From an uncultured Ruminococcus sp. (GTDB lineage: Bacteria; Bacillota; Clostridia; Oscillospirales; Ruminococcaceae), in assembly GCA_937894495.1 (NCBI GenBank), contig CALCRR010000418.1:1-33879 (forward strand): DNA of 33,879 nt, written 5' to 3'. Position 1 is the first letter of the stretch, and every line of letters starts with the position of its first letter. The translations under genes were made by a program, and so were the position numbers. Below the pieces are notes generated by a model that had not been told where the DNA came from, did not search any database, and worked only from the letters and a program-made list of their open reading frames with translations. Shown piece by piece: positions 31,172-33,879 of this stretch.

Positions 31172-32583
31172 TGTTCGGGAATGTCAATGTCGATTACAAA
31201 CCCTGCAAATCTAAGGTTCAGCTTGAACGGGCGGCGCACTACATTTTGGGAAAGTTACCCGAACAAATTTCGGAGGGTATCGTAAAAACTGCCCCCAACT
31301 TATATTGGGGAATGAATTGCGACAGGGACAATTTTGCAAGGGATATTCTGATGACACGAAAGCTGTTCGGCAAGCGTGAGACACCCAAGACGAACCTTGC
31401 TTTTAAGATGTCGATCTCATTCTCTCCCGATGACAATGACAAGCTCACCTATGATGAAGTATTCCGTATCGCAATGGAGTTTGCGGAGAAATACTTTAAG
31501 GGATATGAAGTGCTGTTCGCAGTTCATACCGATAAACCGCATAAGCACGTCCATTTCCTTGTGGGTAACTGCCACACCGAGACAGGCAAGGCATACCGCC
31601 GCAGTCAGAAAGATTTGTACGATATGTGCGAGTTTTTCGGGGAGCAATGTATGCAGAGAGGGTTGATACATTCCGTCCGTGACAGCTATTTCCGAGATAA
31701 AGAAAATGACAGCCGTGACAAGGAGACTTTTGCCGAAAGACAGATGAAAGCGAAAGGCAAGGAAACTTTCAAGGATGAGCTACGGGAAGTTATCAGAATT
31801 GAATGTGCCGACACGAACAATAAGACCTTAGAAGATGTGGTGAATGCCCTGATGAAGCATTATCATGTGGAGTGCCGTGTCAAGGGCAACACCATATCCT
31901 ACCGTCACCCAGAGTATACCGACAAAAACGGTAAACTTGTCTCGGTCAGGGGCAGTAAGCTGGGCGATAAATATACAGTGAAAGGAATATTACATGAGCT
32001 TGAACAGATACGGCGAGGACGGTCAGATCGAGACCTCACAGCAGGAACAGCCGTTATCACCGAAACCCGACGAGGAAGTGATAATATCGGAGAGGACAGG
32101 CTTGCCGGAGGTCAGAAAGAAACTCCAAGAGCCGACACCCGTACCGCAGGCAGAATCCAAACAGCAGACTGCACCAAAAAAGTCACCGCCGCCCACGCAG
32201 GCGAAACCCAAGAAGCAGGAAAAATTCTACTTCACACGGGAGATGCTTCACAGGGAGGAACAGCGGGTCAAGAATCAGAGCAAACCAAAACGCAAGCAGG
32301 AGGTAACAGTAGTGGAAAACAAGAAAGCAGCCCGCATTCCGGAGCTGGAAGCAATCGAGACCTGGGCAGCGGAGCTGACGGAGGAGATAGCGGAGACCTC
32401 GGACGATGCCAAGAGGGACGAGAGGGTCATGCTCATGGCAACGTCGGTGATAAAGATGTGCCGTCTCTTGAAGAACTTTTCAGAAGTTATGACCGCAGAA
32501 ATGGCAAAGAGCGCCGAAAGAGAACTCCAGACCCTGAACCTGCAAGACCAGTACGCAAAAAGTCTAAAGGCATCAACCGTTGA
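31171..32583 (+). CDS. Relaxase (MobA/VirD2-type), module 2, full-length form
   Basis: 470 aa from ATG 31171 in the TGATG overlap; the GTG at 31168 adds one residue and is less likely because the module 1 homologue begins at the matching place. The relaxase domain fills residues 1-270, with the metal motif H124-K-H126-V-H128 and candidate nicking tyrosines Y9 and Y24. The C-terminal 190 residues are low in hydrophobics and rich in Gly, Thr, Glu and Arg, ending in a basic PVRKKSKGINR tail. The last 590 bases are also read in another frame by the accessory gene at 31994, so this tail is an overprinted region. It should nick oriT and pilot DNA through a helper conjugation machine. Confidence 0.88.
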   Translation: MFGNVNVDYKPCKSKVQLERAAHYILGKLPEQISEGIVKTAPNLYWGMNCDRDNFARDILMTRKLFGKRETPKTNLAFKMSISFSPDDNDKLTYDEVFRIAMEFAEKYFKGYEVLFAVHTDKPHKHVHFLVGNCHTETGKAYRRSQKDLYDMCEFFGEQCMQRGLIHSVRDSYFRDKENDSRDKETFAERQMKAKGKETFKDELREVIRIECADTNNKTLEDVVNALMKHYHVECRVKGNTISYRHPEYTDKNGKLVSVRGSKLGDKYTVKGILHELEQIRRGRSDRDLTAGTAVITETRRGSDNIGEDRLAGGQKETPRADTRTAGRIQTADCTKKVTAAHAGETQEAGKILLHTGDASQGGTAGQESEQTKTQAGGNSSGKQESSPHSGAGSNRDLGSGADGGDSGDLGRCQEGREGHAHGNVGDKDVPSLEELFRSYDRRNGKERRKRTPDPEPARPVRKKSKGINR

Positions 32584-32866
32584 GGTATCGAGGGACATCT
32601 ATGACCGTTTCAAGGAGGAGCAGAAAAAGGCTTTTGATGATGTTAAGACCTTTTTCAGCGATAGCTGCGATGAAATGGAAAAGAAGCTCAACACCTGCAC
32701 CGAGAATGTGAATTTGGCAACAGCGAGGGCAGGGAGAGCTTCAAAACGTATAAGCAAGTCGGTGAAGCGTTTCTGTACGGTCAAGACCATTGGTGATGTT
32801 CTGTACTATGTTGCACCTGTTGCGGTGGTGATAGATGTGCTGTTGAGGTTGTTTGATTTTATTTAA
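31994..32866 (+). CDS. Coiled-coil protein with C-terminal membrane helix, overlapping the relaxase out of frame
   Basis: A 290-aa protein starting at ATG 31994 with AAGGA at 31982-31986, seven bases upstream. Residues 1-100 are Pro/Lys/Glu-rich and probably disordered. Residues about 105-240 are a helical coiled coil (AAELTEEIAETSDDAKRD, later EVMTAEMAKSAERELQ), and the last ~20 residues form one membrane helix (VLYYVAPVAVVIDVLL). Its first 590 bases overlap the relaxase tail in a different frame. It is probably a mobilisation accessory protein that tethers the relaxosome or docks it to a coupling protein at the membrane. Both frames have good starts and coherent proteins, so both are probably real. 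No family was recognised. Confidence 0.75.
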   Translation: MSLNRYGEDGQIETSQQEQPLSPKPDEEVIISERTGLPEVRKKLQEPTPVPQAESKQQTAPKKSPPPTQAKPKKQEKFYFTREMLHREEQRVKNQSKPKRKQEVTVVENKKAARIPELEAIETWAAELTEEIAETSDDAKRDERVMLMATSVIKMCRLLKNFSEVMTAEMAKSAERELQTLNLQDQYAKSLKASTVEVSRDIYDRFKEEQKKAFDDVKTFFSDSCDEMEKKLNTCTENVNLATARAGRASKRISKSVKRFCTVKTIGDVLYYVAPVAVVIDVLLRLFDFI

Positions 32867-33874
32867 TCATTCATCGTCATCATCATCAGCCCAGCCGAGG
32901 GCTTTGGCATCTTCTGCTGAAATGCGGATAGTCCTTTTATGTGGTAATGGTACTCCCGAATGTAGTCTTTTATCAACATAATCAACTTCCGCTTTAAGAT
33001 GTTCAGCACCTTCTATCTTATCAAATTCATCAAACAGCAGTTTTCTGTCAGCATTGTAAATGCGGGTATGTTCGGGGTTGTTGATGTCACGGAAACCGGA
33101 AAGGGCAGAAATGATAAGATACATTCCCGTTACATCACCGAGCTTATAATTGAACTGATACTCAATATGTGCTGCCATGAACGGATCCTCTTCGTACATA
33201 TTCATATACATAGGAGCTGACATATTGTCGGCAATCTGAGAAAGCACAGCTCTTGGTGCGGAATCTGGGCTGAGATGATATACTTTATCGGCGAACGGTG
33301 CAAACTGTTCTTTTACCACAGGTATCTCAGCTTCTACAATATCCTTTATGGTTGAAGGCAAATAGATCAAGCCGCCTTTATGCTCCTGAAGGATACCTCG
33401 TTCCACCAAATCTTCTATAATGTTGATGTCATCAAGGCTTATCAGGTCGCAGAAAAGCAGTTTAGCGATCCCTTCTTCCGGTATAAAGCGCATATAGGAC
33501 AAAACATATTTTTGAATATCGGTCAGTTCGTTGGTATTAAGTATCTTCATAAGCAATTCATGGTAGTTAGCTTTTTCCTGGAACTGACCGTCTTTTCTTG
33601 TGGATATTCTTGCTTTCATATTACGGTAATCCTTTCCGGCAAGGGCGGTAGTAAGTGAATACGGAGTTACAACTCCTTTTGCAAGATGCTTGCCGCATAC
33701 ATCAAGCAAAAATGGATTTCGGTGTATCAAAGAAGCCAGTCGGCGCATCTCCGGCTCAACAGAGTCACTCAACTTGAATGGATAGTAAAACCGTATAAGA
33801 ACGTAAGCATCTTTAAAACGCCGAAAATCCCTCAGCTTATATACCGTCATATTATCATAATTCATGTTTGACAC
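32867..33874 (-). CDS. Probable C-terminal part of a STAND/NB-ARC-like NTPase (partial at the window edge)
   Basis: 335 residues are visible from a GTG at 33874; the frame stays open to the window edge, so the true start may lie outside. The region YYPFKLSDSVEPEMRRLASLI (trimmed to RRLASLIHRNPFLLDVCGK) resembles the helical lid after the P-loop domain in NB-ARC/STAND ATPases. A winged-helix-like stretch follows (MRFIPEEGIAKLLFCDLI ... IIEDLVERGILQEH). The P-loop would be upstream, beyond the window. An acidic DDDDDE tail ends the protein. Its stop is directly adjacent to the stop of the plus-strand accessory gene. Such NTPases often act in signalling or phage sensing; the role here is not known. 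Confidence 0.5.
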   Translation of the reverse strand: MSNMNYDNMTVYKLRDFRRFKDAYVLIRFYYPFKLSDSVEPEMRRLASLIHRNPFLLDVCGKHLAKGVVTPYSLTTALAGKDYRNMKARISTRKDGQFQEKANYHELLMKILNTNELTDIQKYVLSYMRFIPEEGIAKLLFCDLISLDDINIIEDLVERGILQEHKGGLIYLPSTIKDIVEAEIPVVKEQFAPFADKVYHLSPDSAPRAVLSQIADNMSAPMYMNMYEEDPFMAAHIEYQFNYKLGDVTGMYLIISALSGFRDINNPEHTRIYNADRKLLFDEFDKIEGAEHLKAEVDYVDKRLHSGVPLPHKRTIRISAEDAKALGWADDDDDE

Positions 33875-33879
33875 TATAA

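Overview
The window looks like an accessory region of a low- to mid-GC gut Bacillota genome, most like Ruminococcus/Oscillospiraceae. This is inferred from strong GGAGG ribosome sites, codon use, ParM-ParR-MobC-relaxase mobilisation modules, and a LytTR/GHKL/ABC cassette. No rRNA, tRNA or CRISPR array was seen.

Layout. (1) 430-5226, minus strand: a very AT-rich four-gene operon encoding an N6-adenine DNA methyltransferase, a 713-aa protein with GHKL ATPase folds at both ends, a receiver-like protein, and an HNH endonuclease. Its composition and tight packing suggest a restriction/defence island. It ends in a clear terminator (392-424) and has a strong promoter with a tandem repeat over the -35 box. 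(2) 5405-10668, plus strand: a divergently transcribed LytTR response regulator, a minimal GHKL histidine kinase and two ABC exporter half-transporters, with a candidate LytTR site before the transporters. (3) 10669-13716: mobilisation module 1 (structured non-coding region, ParM-like actin, ParR-like partner, MobC-like protein, relaxase), followed by a convergent TPR remnant. (4) 14137-27862: a four-gene surface operon. Three proteins have one N-terminal membrane segment, two of them with a Trp-Phe signature after it. The fourth is a secreted 3596-residue beta-solenoid protein with about 25 GG-x-(V/I/L)-G repeats. A strong terminator follows. (5) 28052-32866: mobilisation module 2, with iteron-like repeats before parM, a second ParR, MobC and relaxase, and a coiled-coil/membrane gene overlapping the relaxase tail out of frame. 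(6) 32867-33874, minus strand: a probable STAND/NB-ARC-type fragment running to the window edge.

The most unusual points are these. The giant-protein operon lies between two related mobilisation modules. parM of module 2 is split by a 588-bp insert that encodes the C-terminal part of a homologue of the first surface protein. That insert is bracketed by a 262-bp parM direct repeat whose copies differ almost only at silent sites, so two diverged parM alleles were joined. A structured element with shared 12-14 nt cores occurs once in each module, in opposite orientations. The methyltransferase/dual-GHKL/receiver/HNH operon is a good candidate for a poorly described defence system that uses two-component-like parts.

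Working model (inference): a mobilisable element or its chromosomal remnant has stacked by recombination, carrying a defence island, a peptide/drug export cassette and a giant adhesin-like surface apparatus.
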